A stretch of 64,000 bases of DNA from Clostridia bacterium (GCA_017399965.1 JAFQAP010000004.1:62001-126000); one strand, 5' to 3'. Positions 8,467 through 17,045 are shown, counted from the first letter of the stretch. The notes: generated by a model from the sequence alone, not told the origin. A program made the numbers and translations.

Positions 8467-9795
8467 AATTTTTGTTCCTTTTTCGGGAACCGATTCAAAA
8501 CGGATAACCGCCTTATGAGCTTCCGCTATCTGCTTACAAAGTGCCAGTCCCAGACCTGCGCCGCCCTCTGAACGGGAACGGGATTTATCGGTGCGGTAAA
8601 AAGGCTCTGTTATATGGGAAAGCTGTTCCGGTGTCATACCTTTTCCGTTATCTTCAACCACCAGTTGATGAGGTGAGCAGGATATCTTTACTTTTCCTCC
8701 CTTTTTACAAGCTTTTATGGCGTTTTCCGTCAGATTGTAAAGCAGCATGGAGAGCAAGGTCTTGTCACCGCTGACACGGATTTCCGCGATGTTTTCCTCT
8801 AATATTACGCCGTTTTCCTCCGCTTTTCGAGAAAGTCTGTATACCGTGTCAGAAACCAAATCTCCCAAGGAAACTTCGGTATATTCAAAGCGATTTTCTC
8901 TCACGTAAGCAGTATCAAGCAAAATATCGGATATTTTTTTAAGTCGGGACGCTTCGGATACTATATACTTTGCCGCAAGTATGCGTTCTTCTTCCGTTGA
9001 AGCTGCTTTCTCCAAATACTCTGCATAGCCGTGAATACTTGTAAGCGGTGTTCGTAATTCGTGCGCCATATTTTCCACAAGCATTTGCTTTTTTTCCGCG
9101 TCTATTTCCAAAAAATTCATTTGCTCCTCTATTTTATAAAGCATTTCGTTAAAGCTTCTTGCAAGGAGCGCAATTTCGTCTTTTCCCTTTTCCTCTGCCC
9201 TAACGGAAAAATCACCTTTTTCTATTTTTTCGGTGGTCAAGCGTAGCTTTTCCAAAGGGACGGATAACCTTTTAAGTACAAAGAATAAACACAAAGCAAG
9301 AAAAACAGAAACGGTAAGTGCGGTCAACGCATACGCAGTCATTAGAGTTTTAAACTCATTGTCCAGTTCCGATACGTTTTTCACGTAAACAAGGTCATAT
9401 TCACCGTCGCAGATTTCGACAGAAATAAAAATATAGCGGACACCATCTATCTTTTTTTGCATTAAAACATTTTTGTTTACCGAATATTCAAATTTTATGT
9501 TTGAAAACACTGTTTTTTCATTTTTTTCAAAACAGAGGTAAATTCCTTTGTTTTCGTAATGACTGCCGTATGATTGCATTAAAAGCGAAGGATTTGCCAT
9601 TCCTCCGGCATTTAGCATGGATCGATAATCATTTTCAAAGGAACGGGCTATATAATGCTGTTCTGCCGTTGCGGAAGCTTCTATTGTTTCTACGTTTTTT
9701 TGATAAGTATAAACCGCAAGTGTCATAATTCCCGTATTAAGACAAAGTAAAAACAAGATCAGAGTCAATATATAGGTCTTATGCCAAAAACGCAT
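8446..9795 (-). CDS. Sensor histidine kinase of a two-component system
   Basis: A 449-residue membrane kinase. A first helix spans about residues 9-29, an extracytoplasmic sensor about 30-150, and a second helix about 152-174. A HAMP linker follows (LSVPLEKLRLTTEKIEKGDFSVRAEE, cited in part by its PLEKL core), then HisKA with the phospho-acceptor H245 in ENMAHELRTPLTSIHGYAEY. The HATPase domain shows the N box NLTENAIKACKKGG, VEDNGKGM and GGAGLGLALCKQI. The start overlaps the cognate regulator gene region by translational proximity (4 nt gap). The ligand is unknown. Confidence 0.92.
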   Translation of the reverse strand: MRFWHKTYILTLILFLLCLNTGIMTLAVYTYQKNVETIEASATAEQHYIARSFENDYRSMLNAGGMANPSLLMQSYGSHYENKGIYLCFEKNEKTVFSNIKFEYSVNKNVLMQKKIDGVRYIFISVEICDGEYDLVYVKNVSELDNEFKTLMTAYALTALTVSVFLALCLFFVLKRLSVPLEKLRLTTEKIEKGDFSVRAEEKGKDEIALLARSFNEMLYKIEEQMNFLEIDAEKKQMLVENMAHELRTPLTSIHGYAEYLEKAASTEEERILAAKYIVSEASRLKKISDILLDTAYVRENRFEYTEVSLGDLVSDTVYRLSRKAEENGVILEENIAEIRVSGDKTLLSMLLYNLTENAIKACKKGGKVKISCSPHQLVVEDNGKGMTPEQLSHITEPFYRTDKSRSRSEGGAGLGLALCKQIAEAHKAVIRFESVPEKGTKITVDFTS

Positions 9796-9799
9796 TATA

Positions 9800-10447
9800 T
9801 CATACCTCCAACCTGTATCCGGTCTTATATACAGTTTTCAACCGTTCTTCAATATCCAGCTTTTTACGAAGCTTTTGTATATGTACGTCAACGGTGCGGG
9901 TATCACCTTCATAATCAAAATCCCACACTATTTCAAGCAGCTTTTCTCTTGAAAGAGCCAGATTTCTGTTTTTTACCAAAGCAACAAGAAGATCGAATTC
10001 CTTTGGCTTTAAGTTTACTTCAATTCCCTGCTTAAACACTTTTTTACAATCAAAATCTATTTTTATATCATCAAATTCAAAGGAATGAGAGACTGCTTTT
10101 GTCCGCCTTAGCACCACGTCAACCCGTGTGACAAGCTCGAGTATTTCAAAAGGCTTTGTAATATAATCATCTGCGCCCAAACGCAAGCCCCGTATTCTGT
10201 CCTCAAGACCGCTCTTTGCTGTTACAAAAATAACCGGAGTGTTGTTCAAATGCGAAATAAGATCAAATCCCGATATTCCGGGTAGCATTACATCCAGTAT
10301 AATAAGATCGAAATGAGAAGAATTTGCCATATTCAATGCAGAATTTCCATCGCACGCCTGAGTACAGGTGTGCCCCACCAAAGCAAGATTCATTTTTATT
10401 AAGTTACTTATACTCATTTCGTCTTCTGCAATAAGAATATTTGCCAT
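9800..10447 (-). CDS. OmpR/PhoB-family response regulator
   Basis: A 215-residue regulator. The receiver domain spans about 1-115, with the acidic pair E8/D9, the phospho-acceptor D52 in IILDVMLPG, and the conserved Thr/Lys in FVTAKS. The winged-helix DNA-binding domain spans about 122-215, with LKPKEFDLLVALVKN and the recognition region TRTVDVHIQKLRKKLD. It is the first gene of the regulator-kinase-lipoprotein cluster. Two direct repeats of 11-bp period lie directly upstream, which suggests autoregulation. Confidence 0.93.
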   Translation of the reverse strand: MANILIAEDEMSISNLIKMNLALVGHTCTQACDGNSALNMANSSHFDLIILDVMLPGISGFDLISHLNNTPVIFVTAKSGLEDRIRGLRLGADDYITKPFEILELVTRVDVVLRRTKAVSHSFEFDDIKIDFDCKKVFKQGIEVNLKPKEFDLLVALVKNRNLALSREKLLEIVWDFDYEGDTRTVDVHIQKLRKKLDIEERLKTVYKTGYRLEV

Positions 10448-10478
10448 TGTAATACACTTCCTTTACGCTTTTATAATA

Positions 10479-10511
10479 AAACACAGATGTTATCAAGTTG
10501 TTATCAAAAAT
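10479..10511 (-). promoter_or_regulatory. 11-bp phased direct repeats upstream of the response regulator
   Basis: On the minus strand TTTTTGATAA, CAACTTGATAA and CATCTGTGTTT follow each other at 11-bp spacing; TTGATAACA occurs twice exactly. A possible -35 TTGATA is contained in the repeats, with T/A-rich -10 candidates downstream. This is the expected form of an autoregulatory OmpR-family operator and resembles the repeats before the lipoprotein gene. Confidence 0.55.
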
Positions 10512-10537
10512 AAAAAAATCCCGCCAAAACGGGATTT
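10512..10537 (-). terminator. Intrinsic terminator after the S1-domain gene
   Basis: On the minus strand AAATCCCG pairs with CGGGATTT, followed by an uninterrupted T run. It ends the long leftward sporulation and cell-division cluster and insulates the two-component operon. Confidence 0.9.
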
Positions 10538-10540
10538 AAA

Positions 10541-10939
10541 TTATTTTCTTCCTCTTTTTCCGGTGCCGCGTTTGGATTCAAAGCCACGCTTGATATCCGC
10601 CTGCTTATCGTTGCTTACAGCCTTGAACCGTTTCATCATATTTTCAAAATCGGTATCAAGTGCGGGCACGCCTTCGTCAAACATAGGCGGAGGTGCAGTA
10701 CGTGCTTTCAATGCAGCGCACTTTTTAATAGACAGACCGATCCTGCCGTTTTCATCAATACTCACGACCATTGCTTCAACCTCGTCGCCGATATGAATAT
10801 GATCGTTTATATCTTTAACAAATCCGTCTGCTATCTCGGAAATATGTACCATTCCGTTTTTGCCGCCTTCAATGGAAACAAAAGCGCCAAACTTGGTAAT
10901 TCCTGTAACTTTACCTTTTACTATTTCTTCAAGTACCAC
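10541..10939 (-). CDS. yabR: S1 RNA-binding domain protein (YabR-like)
   Basis: A 132-residue protein with one S1 domain at about residues 1-72 (GKVTGITKFGAFVSIEGGKNGMVHISEIA, cited by its core GAFVSIEGGKNGMVHIS) and a basic, low-complexity tail ending in RGTGKRGRK. In Bacillus subtilis yabR lies next to divIC in the same order as here. The domain binds RNA in ribosomal S1 and PNPase; the role of YabR itself is not defined. Its start lies 13 nt after the divIC-like stop, so it is the last gene of the cluster. Confidence 0.85.
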   Translation of the reverse strand: MVLEEIVKGKVTGITKFGAFVSIEGGKNGMVHISEIADGFVKDINDHIHIGDEVEAMVVSIDENGRIGLSIKKCAALKARTAPPPMFDEGVPALDTDFENMMKRFKAVSNDKQADIKRGFESKRGTGKRGRK

Positions 10940-10952
10940 CGGGCATCAACCT

Positions 10953-11234
10953 CTAATCCGCAATATCGTTATAAAAAATAATTTCGTTTGGCATACGGTA
11001 GCCGTGTGCACGGGCTACACGCTCGATATATTCATCGGATATGGGAGTATTTAGTCTGATGGTAAGCTCTGTAATATCGTCCTCAAGCATTTGAACCTGT
11101 GCCTGTTGTTCCGCTTTAAGGGCGCGAAGCTCTTTAAGCTCAACCTGAAGCTGAATAACAGAGATAACAAGAAAGCCCAGGACGCAAACAAAGGCAAGCT
11201 TCATCACCATATTAGGTCTTGTTCTTTTTGCCAC
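10953..11234 (-). CDS. divIC: Septum formation initiator, DivIC/FtsB family
   Basis: A small bitopic division protein. I chose the GTG at 11232-11234, preceded by GGAGG with about 7-nt spacing, which gives 93 residues beginning MAKRTRPN. The longer reading adds 30 residues of unrelated character. One membrane helix spans about residues 11-28 (LAFVCVLGFLVISVI) and a coiled coil about 29-60 (VELKELRALKAEQQAQVQ), followed by the usual ERVARAHGYRMPNE motif. It overlaps the end of yabQ by 23 nt. It probably works with DivIB/FtsL at the septum. Confidence 0.85.
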   Translation of the reverse strand: MAKRTRPNMVMKLAFVCVLGFLVISVIQLQVELKELRALKAEQQAQVQMLEDDITELTIRLNTPISDEYIERVARAHGYRMPNEIIFYNDIAD

Positions 11235-11652
11235 TTCTTTTCCTCCGCGGGAGTTTGATCCCGAATCCGTGCGCCGCTTTATAAAGCAGACGCTTTTTAT
11301 AAATATATCCTCTAACCGCCGCAATTCTGTAAAGAACGCGGGGTTTTATATACGAACTTAATTTTATAAACACAGCAGTAAACAGCCTGCCAAGTGTAAC
11401 TCTGTACAAAACAAAGCTTATAAAGCAAATTAAATACGGATAAATACGTATTTTGCCGTTCCAGAAATTATAAAGCAAAATCTGAACCGATAAAAAGCAC
11501 AGGAAAGACTGCAATATATCGGTTATAAAAACACCTGCTTTGCCGAAGGGTAAACGAAATAATCTTAATATGTCGTATATCCCGCCCAAAAGCAGGCCTG
11601 TGGGAAACGAGTACAGCGCCAAAAGAAGCTGTCCTCGGTAATCCACCTCCAT
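11212..11652 (-). CDS. yabQ: Spore cortex biosynthesis protein YabQ
   Basis: A 146-residue membrane protein with about four helices in the first 95 residues and a basic cytoplasmic tail (LPRRKRSGKKNK). The start LLLALYSFPTGLLLGGIYDI and the DILRLFR turn match the YabQ family, known in Bacillus subtilis as a mother-cell membrane protein needed for the spore cortex. It sits between yabP and divIC, as in Bacillus. Its start overlaps the yabP stop by one base. The context makes the assignment strong despite the low sequence conservation of the family. Confidence 0.85.
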   Translation of the reverse strand: MEVDYRGQLLLALYSFPTGLLLGGIYDILRLFRLPFGKAGVFITDILQSFLCFLSVQILLYNFWNGKIRIYPYLICFISFVLYRVTLGRLFTAVFIKLSSYIKPRVLYRIAAVRGYIYKKRLLYKAAHGFGIKLPRRKRSGKKNKT

Positions 11653-11912
11653 CAGCCGAACAAACGGCGCTTTTTCTGTTTTGCGCCGCTGTCAAGATAA
11701 ACGATGGCGTCTATCCTGCCGGAAATATCCACCTCTCCCGTTTCAAGAGAAAGGCGGCGAAGTGTCAGCCCCGTACCGGTTACGGAAAGAATAGTATCCT
11801 CCCCCAAAGAAAGGCTGACCTGTGTATCATCAAAACTGATAATATCGTACACCGCGGTGACCAAAGTTATATCCCGTGCGGTGGAAGTAACGGAATGTAT
11901 TTTTTCGTTCAA
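11652..11912 (-). CDS. yabP: Sporulation protein YabP (YabP/YqfC family)
   Basis: An 86-residue soluble protein rich in short beta strands. The sequence VYDIISFDDTQVSLSLG, the following ILSVTGTGLTLRRLSLETG and the end GRIDAIVYL fit the YabP/YqfC family, involved in spore formation. The start is a TTG at 11910-11912; an in-frame stop lies just upstream, so no longer form is possible, and only a weak GAGAG ribosome site is visible. It is coupled to yabQ by a one-base overlap. In Bacillus this pair is expressed in the mother cell. Confidence 0.83.
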   Translation of the reverse strand: MNEKIHSVTSTARDITLVTAVYDIISFDDTQVSLSLGEDTILSVTGTGLTLRRLSLETGEVDISGRIDAIVYLDSGAKQKKRRLFG

Positions 11913-11957
11913 ATTCTCTCACGCTCCATATTACTATATATGAAGCGGGAGTGAATA

Positions 11958-12200
11958 TCATTCCGTTATTTCGTACATTGAGCTCGCTTCCGCTTTTGTG
12001 GTATGCTCGTTAAGACTGAGAACGCGGAAGGACGTAGTTCTGTTACCGAAAGAAACGGTAATAACATCCCCAATCTTTACATTGTAGGAGGCCTTAGCGG
12101 GAAGACCGTTAACAGCCACATAGCTGCTGTCACACGCTTCGTTAGCAACTGTTCTGCGCTTGATTATACGAGAAACCTTTAAAAACTTATCTAACCGCAT
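11958..12200 (-). CDS. rqcP: S4-domain protein RqcP (YabO)
   Basis: An 80-residue protein that is almost entirely an S4 RNA-binding domain: MRLDKFLKVSRIIKRRTVA at the start and VNGLPAKASYNVKIGDVITV in the middle. RqcP binds stalled 50S subunits with RqcH and helps add alanine tails to nascent chains in ribosome quality control. AAGAGG lies before its ATG. It lies between hup and yabP, the same relative place as yabO in Bacillus. Confidence 0.88.
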   Translation of the reverse strand: MRLDKFLKVSRIIKRRTVANEACDSSYVAVNGLPAKASYNVKIGDVITVSFGNRTTSFRVLSLNEHTTKAEASSMYEITE

Positions 12201-12226
12201 AAGACCTCTTACCTCATAAACACCGA

Positions 12227-12502
12227 TTACTTGTTGAGAAGCTCTTTGAGCTGCTTGCCTGCGGTGAAGTTAACTACCTTAGCAGAAGGGATAACGATAG
12301 GCTCGTGAGACTTGGGATTTCTGCCTACGCGCTCTACTCTTTCCTTCATTTTGAAGTTGCCGAAGCCTGCGATCTGAACCTTGCCGCCGGAAGCCAATTC
12401 GTTAGCCATAGCTGCGAAGATAGCGTTAACTGCTACTTCAGCGTCCTTCTTCTTAATACCTGCTGCATTTGCAGCAACGTCTGCCAGTGTAATCTTGTTC
12501 AT
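12227..12502 (-). CDS. hup: HU-family DNA-binding protein
   Basis: A 91-residue histone-like protein. The start is the ATG at 12500-12502 (MNKITLADV), preceded by AAAGGAG; an upstream ATG would add six residues and lacks spacing. The arm motif GFGNFKMKERVERVGRNP and the C-terminal FTAGKQLKELLN are canonical. It dimerises, bends DNA and compacts the nucleoid. A 106-bp gap with its own sigma-A promoter separates it from mazG, consistent with high independent expression. Confidence 0.95.
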   Translation of the reverse strand: MNKITLADVAANAAGIKKKDAEVAVNAIFAAMANELASGGKVQIAGFGNFKMKERVERVGRNPKSHEPIVIPSAKVVNFTAGKQLKELLNK

Positions 12503-12544
12503 AAAATGAACTCCTTTCATATTATCCTTGCTTTCGCTTGTGAC

Positions 12545-12573
12545 AGTATATCATTATTTTTTGTATTTTTCAA
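12545..12573 (-). promoter_or_regulatory. Sigma-A-type promoter of hup
   Basis: On the minus strand TTGAAA, 17 bp, TATACT, about 40 bp before the hup start, in an A/T-rich stretch between mazG and hup. Confidence 0.75.
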
Positions 12574-12608
12574 GTATTATTTTAGACTTTTTTCGAAAAA
12601 AAGTACTT

Positions 12609-13418
12609 TTAATCGTGGTTTTTTATACGCTCCCATAGAATATCCGCTTCTTTTGGGGTCAAATCCGCAAGGTTTCTGCCTGACTTAGCGGCTTCTTCCT
12701 CGAGCAGTTTAAATCTTTTCATAAATTTTTCCGTAGCTCTTGTCAAAGCTTCTTCGGGTTCCACCCCTACTTTTCTCGAAACATTTACAACGGAAAACAA
12801 CAGATCGCCCATTTCATCCGCAATATGTTCTTTATCACCCTGCAAATGAGCTTCGTAAAGCTCTGAAAGTTCTTCCGTTACTTTATCAAAGGCTTCTTTA
12901 TCCGTAGGAAAATCAAAATTGGCTTTTCCGGATTTTTTGCCAACCTTATTTGCACGCATCAGAGCAGGAAGTGCCGGTGGAATAGCATACATTTCGTCTG
13001 CAAGGGAAAGACGCTGTTTTTCTTCCTTTTTAATTTTATCCCAGTTTTCAAGTACCTTTTCGGAGGTATCTGCATCAACGTCACCGAACACGTGCGGATG
13101 GCGCAAAACCAGTTTGCGGCAGATCCCGTCTGCCACGTCGCCCATATCAAACTGACCGTCTTCCGTACCTATCTGTGCGTGGAACACCACCTGCAAAAGC
13201 AGATCTCCCAATTCTTCACACATAAGTACGGGATCGTCGTTATCTATACCTTCGATAACCTCGTAGCATTCTTCAATAAGATCTCTGCGAATACTTTTGT
13301 GGGTCTGCTCTCTGTCCCAAGGACAACCATCCTCGCCGCGGAGAATTCTTACAATGTCGTATAGGTCTTCTACGGTATAACGTTCTTTGTTTACATATTT
13401 TTTTGCGTTTTTGTTCAT
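12609..13418 (-). CDS. mazG: Nucleoside triphosphate pyrophosphohydrolase MazG
   Basis: A 269-residue all-alpha NTP pyrophosphohydrolase with two MazG domains. The first (about 18-125) contains CPWDREQTHKSIRRDLIEE and ELGDLLLQVVFHA; the second (about 150-265) contains KVTEELSELYEA and DEMGDLLFSVVNVSRKVG. The EExxE and EAxxD metal motifs are intact in both halves, although in known enzymes mainly the C-terminal half acts. In Bacillus the YabN homologue carries an added methylase domain, which is missing here. The start overlaps the flippase gene by 4 nt. Confidence 0.93.
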   Translation of the reverse strand: MNKNAKKYVNKERYTVEDLYDIVRILRGEDGCPWDREQTHKSIRRDLIEECYEVIEGIDNDDPVLMCEELGDLLLQVVFHAQIGTEDGQFDMGDVADGICRKLVLRHPHVFGDVDADTSEKVLENWDKIKKEEKQRLSLADEMYAIPPALPALMRANKVGKKSGKANFDFPTDKEAFDKVTEELSELYEAHLQGDKEHIADEMGDLLFSVVNVSRKVGVEPEEALTRATEKFMKRFKLLEEEAAKSGRNLADLTPKEADILWERIKNHD

Positions 13419-15094
13419 GCTTTGCTCTCTTTCAAAAATCCAAATCTTATCAAAACAGCGGCAATTCTGTGTCCGAAAGGCAAAAGTCTTACTTCCGTTG
13501 CAGTAATTCCCTTTAATGCAAGCATTGTGACAATATATACCGCCACACCGGGGATAACTCCGAAAATAAACATAACGACGTTACCCATACGGGTGGTTTC
13601 GCTTACAAACAGTTTGGAAAGTGAATAACCGCCGAAAGCCGCAACAGCGCACAAAGCGGAGCAAATGACCGGCTTTCCGAACAGCTTAACGGGGTTAAGC
13701 CGCATTCCGGAAACCTTACGTACCGCCCGCATATTTAAAAAGGTGGCGGCGGAATAACAAATAAGTGAAGCGATGGGTGCGCCGTAAATTCCAATTTTGG
13801 GGATACCGATAAGCAAAGTTTCGGAAACTATAAGCAAAACTATTCCCACAGAAATAGAAATAACGGGAAGGAAGTTTTTGCCGTATGAATGAAGTAATGC
13901 GTTGGTAGTTGACATTAACGAAAGGAACACGATGCCCGCCGAAAGAATTGCGAGAGAAGCGGCGCCTACGTCGATAGGCATAACCGTGCTTCCGTCAAGA
14001 AGAGTTATCTCTTTTGAAAGAGAACCGAAATATATCATCTGAATTACGGGACGGGCAAGCACAGCAAGACCGAATGCGCTGGGAATAGCGATAATTCCCG
14101 AAATACGGATGGAGGAATGAATATATCCTCTCACCTCCCGCTGACGGTTTCCCGCCAAAGCGGCAGACATTGCAGGAAGAATACTGAGCGCAATGGGATA
14201 TACCAAGGTTGAAGGCACCAGGTCTGAAATAGATATAGCGAGAGTGGTATACGCAGTATACAGCCTGTCCGCCATTTCTTCCGAAAAACCCGAAAAGATA
14301 AGACGGTTGTTGATAACCACGGTATCGAAGAAGGTGGAAAAATACAATGCAGAACCTGCAAGAGTTACCGGAACGGCAACGCGAAGAGCGTTCTTTGCGA
14401 TAACGGCACCTTTGGATACGGTACGGTCAGTATCGGGAATATTCGAATTGCGGCTGAGATAAAAGGTAATTGCGAGATAAACCGTGCCGACAATAACGCC
14501 GATAGATATACCGGAAACCGCAAACGCCGCCTGCACGGGTCCGCTCCAACCGCGGGAAGCGGCAAACGCCGCACCACCCAAACCCAAAATGAGTTTAAGC
14601 ACAGCTTCTATAAAGTTTGAAACTGCGGTGGGGACCATTTTTCTGAGTCCCTGAAAATATCCGCGTATGGAAGCTGTTATACAGATTATAAACAGAGTGG
14701 GAGATATAACCCGCATAGGAAGCTCTGCTCCCGGATGCGCGGTAATTTCACATATATAATCAGCACCGATAAACATAGCCAGCGAGCATATAAAACCGAT
14801 GGCGCCAAAGGTAAGAGCGCAGATACGGAAGATCTGCAGGGATTCCGCACGTCTTCCCTTTTCTTTTGCAATAGCTACCAACCTTGATACCGCTACGGGA
14901 AGACCCGAAGTGGAGATCATAAACAGCATAGCATATATAGAATATGCGGCGTTAAATACACCCATAAACTCCCCAAGCTGGTTGGCAAGAGGAATTTTGA
15001 ACAACACGCCTACAAGCTTGACGGCGAAATTTGAAACAGATATTATAGCTGCTTCCGCAACAAAGCTTTTGGAAGACTTATCTATGTTACTCAT
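13415..15094 (-). CDS. SpoVB/YabM-type polysaccharide flippase (MOP superfamily)
   Basis: A polytopic membrane protein of 559 residues with about 14 helices. I chose the ATG giving MSNIDKSSKS, which has AAGGGA upstream; a longer reading adds seven residues. The N-terminus (AAIISVSNFAVKLVGVLFKIPLANQLG, cited by its core SNFAVKLVGVLFKIPL) matches the SpoVB/MurJ-like group of the MATE/MOP superfamily, which move lipid-linked precursors. SpoVB acts in cortex peptidoglycan synthesis. In Bacillus yabM precedes yabN(mazG) in the same order. Whether the cargo is lipid II or another glycan cannot be decided. Confidence 0.85.
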   Translation of the reverse strand: MSNIDKSSKSFVAEAAIISVSNFAVKLVGVLFKIPLANQLGEFMGVFNAAYSIYAMLFMISTSGLPVAVSRLVAIAKEKGRRAESLQIFRICALTFGAIGFICSLAMFIGADYICEITAHPGAELPMRVISPTLFIICITASIRGYFQGLRKMVPTAVSNFIEAVLKLILGLGGAAFAASRGWSGPVQAAFAVSGISIGVIVGTVYLAITFYLSRNSNIPDTDRTVSKGAVIAKNALRVAVPVTLAGSALYFSTFFDTVVINNRLIFSGFSEEMADRLYTAYTTLAISISDLVPSTLVYPIALSILPAMSAALAGNRQREVRGYIHSSIRISGIIAIPSAFGLAVLARPVIQMIYFGSLSKEITLLDGSTVMPIDVGAASLAILSAGIVFLSLMSTTNALLHSYGKNFLPVISISVGIVLLIVSETLLIGIPKIGIYGAPIASLICYSAATFLNMRAVRKVSGMRLNPVKLFGKPVICSALCAVAAFGGYSLSKLFVSETTRMGNVVMFIFGVIPGVAVYIVTMLALKGITATEVRLLPFGHRIAAVLIRFGFLKESKA

Positions 15095-15117
15095 AACGTC
15101 CCTTTTAAAATACATTT

Positions 15118-16605
15118 TCAGCAGTCGAAATACTGCTTATAAAACTTTTTGATTCTGTCCTCACCGATACCCTTGGGAGTATCAAGATACTCGTATGGGT
15201 ATTTCTGGTGGGCGATACGGTCTATTATCTCTTCATCGGGAGAAACAAGCTTGGTGATAGCACCTGCGCCGCAGGCGAATACGCTGGAATGCTCCTCCAT
15301 CATAAGAATATTATAAAGGTTTTCCTTGCCGGGTATGGAATATCCGGTATTTTCCGCATTACCTACAGTATTCTTTTGACGGTAAAGATAATAAGGCTCC
15401 ATACCGCTTTTAAGCATACGGTCGTAAACATACTGAACGCAGGAAACGGCAAGGTTTCCCGAAGGATCATACACGTTTTCTTTTGAAAAACGCAGAGCGG
15501 CAGCATTCTTTATGCTGAGAGTATGTAGGGTTATGTTCTCAAACCCCATGGAAAGCACTTTTTCAAAGCTGGAGCAAAATGTTTCGAAGTTGTCTTCGGG
15601 AAGTCCTGCAATAAGATCGGCGTTTATGCTGTCAAAGCCTATTCCCCGTGCGATATCATATGCTTCGAAAAATTGCTGTGTGGTGTGCTGTCTGCCGATA
15701 GCACGCAATACGTTTTCGTTAAGACTCTGGGGGTTGATACTTACACGTGTAACTCCGTTTTCCTTGGCGGCAAAAAGCTTTTCCTTGGTTATGGTATCCG
15801 GTCTGCCTGCTTCAAAGGTAAACTCGCGCAAAGATGAAAGATCAAAGTTTTCGGTAACTGTGCCAAGCACACGGCTTGTCTGCTCCGGTGAAAGAATGGA
15901 GGGAGTTCCTCCGCCGACGTAAATAGCGGAAAGGCTTATTCCCAATTCCTGCATTATTTGTGCGGTTGCTTTTATGTCCTTTATCAAAAGCTCAACATAA
16001 TCGGGAAGCATTTTCAAAAGGCGCGGCGTAGAGTAAGACACAAATGAGCAATACTGACATCTTGTGGGACAAAAGGGAATTGAAATATAAAGCCCTGCGG
16101 TTTTTTCTCCTACGTCCTTTAGCATTCGTATTTCGTTGTGAGCGGTGCGTATGGAAAGCTCTGTCTTTTCCTTGGATATGTTGTGATCGGTTGTAAAAAG
16201 GCGGGATACTGTTTCGTCATCGTAGCCTTTATCAAGATAAAACCTTGCTCTTTTTACGGGACGTAATCCTGTAATATATCCCCACGGAAGAGAAAAACCG
16301 AACAGCTTTTCTCCTGCAATAAGAAACGCCTTGCCGATAGCGCACTGAGCGTTGAGCTCGTCGTGAACGGGTACGGAAAAACCGTATCCATCCGTACAAA
16401 ACTCTCCTTGTTCCCAAACAGAACCGGCATGTAAAACGGCTTTGCCGTAATAACCGTTTCCGCGCTTTTCAAGAAAGAATTCCGCGCTGTTGGGGCTTGG
16501 ATCAACACCCGTAGGGAATTTTTCGCCGGGGAAATAAAGGAGAGAAAGGGTCTGAAAATAATAATCGTTTAACAGACCCGTGGTATTATTTATTGTAAGT
16601 TTCAT
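15118..16605 (-). CDS. hemZ: Radical SAM HemZ-type coproporphyrinogen dehydrogenase-like protein
   Basis: A 495-residue radical SAM enzyme of the HemN/HemW/HemZ group. The iron-sulfur motif CPTRCQYCSF (CxxxCxxC) lies near residue 172, preceded by an N-terminal domain of about 165 residues that marks HemZ. The VGGGTPS motif for SAM binding and the family sequence FTFEAGRPDTI follow. HemZ proteins occur widely in Clostridia that lack full haem synthesis, so coproporphyrinogen oxidation is an assigned, not proven, activity. The start overlaps dtd by 4 nt. Confidence 0.88.
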   Translation of the reverse strand: MKLTINNTTGLLNDYYFQTLSLLYFPGEKFPTGVDPSPNSAEFFLEKRGNGYYGKAVLHAGSVWEQGEFCTDGYGFSVPVHDELNAQCAIGKAFLIAGEKLFGFSLPWGYITGLRPVKRARFYLDKGYDDETVSRLFTTDHNISKEKTELSIRTAHNEIRMLKDVGEKTAGLYISIPFCPTRCQYCSFVSYSTPRLLKMLPDYVELLIKDIKATAQIMQELGISLSAIYVGGGTPSILSPEQTSRVLGTVTENFDLSSLREFTFEAGRPDTITKEKLFAAKENGVTRVSINPQSLNENVLRAIGRQHTTQQFFEAYDIARGIGFDSINADLIAGLPEDNFETFCSSFEKVLSMGFENITLHTLSIKNAAALRFSKENVYDPSGNLAVSCVQYVYDRMLKSGMEPYYLYRQKNTVGNAENTGYSIPGKENLYNILMMEEHSSVFACGAGAITKLVSPDEEIIDRIAHQKYPYEYLDTPKGIGEDRIKKFYKQYFDC

Positions 16606-17045
16606 AAAGAAGCAGTATCAAGGTATACAGTAACGGGACCGAAGTTTTCCGCACTGATACGCATATCTCCTCCGAAAACACCACATACAACGGGAACGTT
16701 TTCCCCGATCATATGGGCTAATTTTTTATAATAGTCCTCTGCTTTGGCAGCAGGAGCAGCAGAAAGGAATTCCGGTCGTCTGCCGTGAGAGCAATCAGCA
16801 CAAAGAGTGAAATTGGAAATAAGCATTACAGAACCGCCTACATCCCCCACAGAAAGAGACATTTTACCTGCATCGTTACGGAAAATGCGCATTCCGGAAA
16901 TCTTTTTTGCCGCTTTTTTAATATCCTCTTCAGTGTCCGTCGCGGTAACGCCGCAGAAAACCAAAAGGCCCAAACCGATATGGGAAATACTCTCCCCCTC
17001 CACAGTACAGGAAGCGGAAAGCACACGCTGAATTACTATCTTCAT
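16602..17045 (-). CDS. dtd: D-aminoacyl-tRNA deacylase
   Basis: A 147-residue proofreading enzyme that removes D-amino acids (and glycine from tRNA-Ala) from tRNA. Its start MKIVIQRVLSASCTVEGE is typical. The Gly-cisPro motif is present as NFGPVTVYLD near the C-terminus. The other motif, usually SQFTL, reads SNFTL here. It directly abuts the Rel gene with no gap. Genes rel and dtd are neighbours in many Firmicutes, which supports the call. Confidence 0.94.
   Translation of the reverse strand: MKIVIQRVLSASCTVEGESISHIGLGLLVFCGVTATDTEEDIKKAAKKISGMRIFRNDAGKMSLSVGDVGGSVMLISNFTLCADCSHGRRPEFLSAAPAAKAEDYYKKLAHMIGENVPVVCGVFGGDMRISAENFGPVTVYLDTASL

Noticed and set aside
11913..11957. Sigma-E promoter before yabP
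   Set aside because: TGATATT and CATATATA are present but only 11 bp apart rather than about 14, and the -10 is poor.
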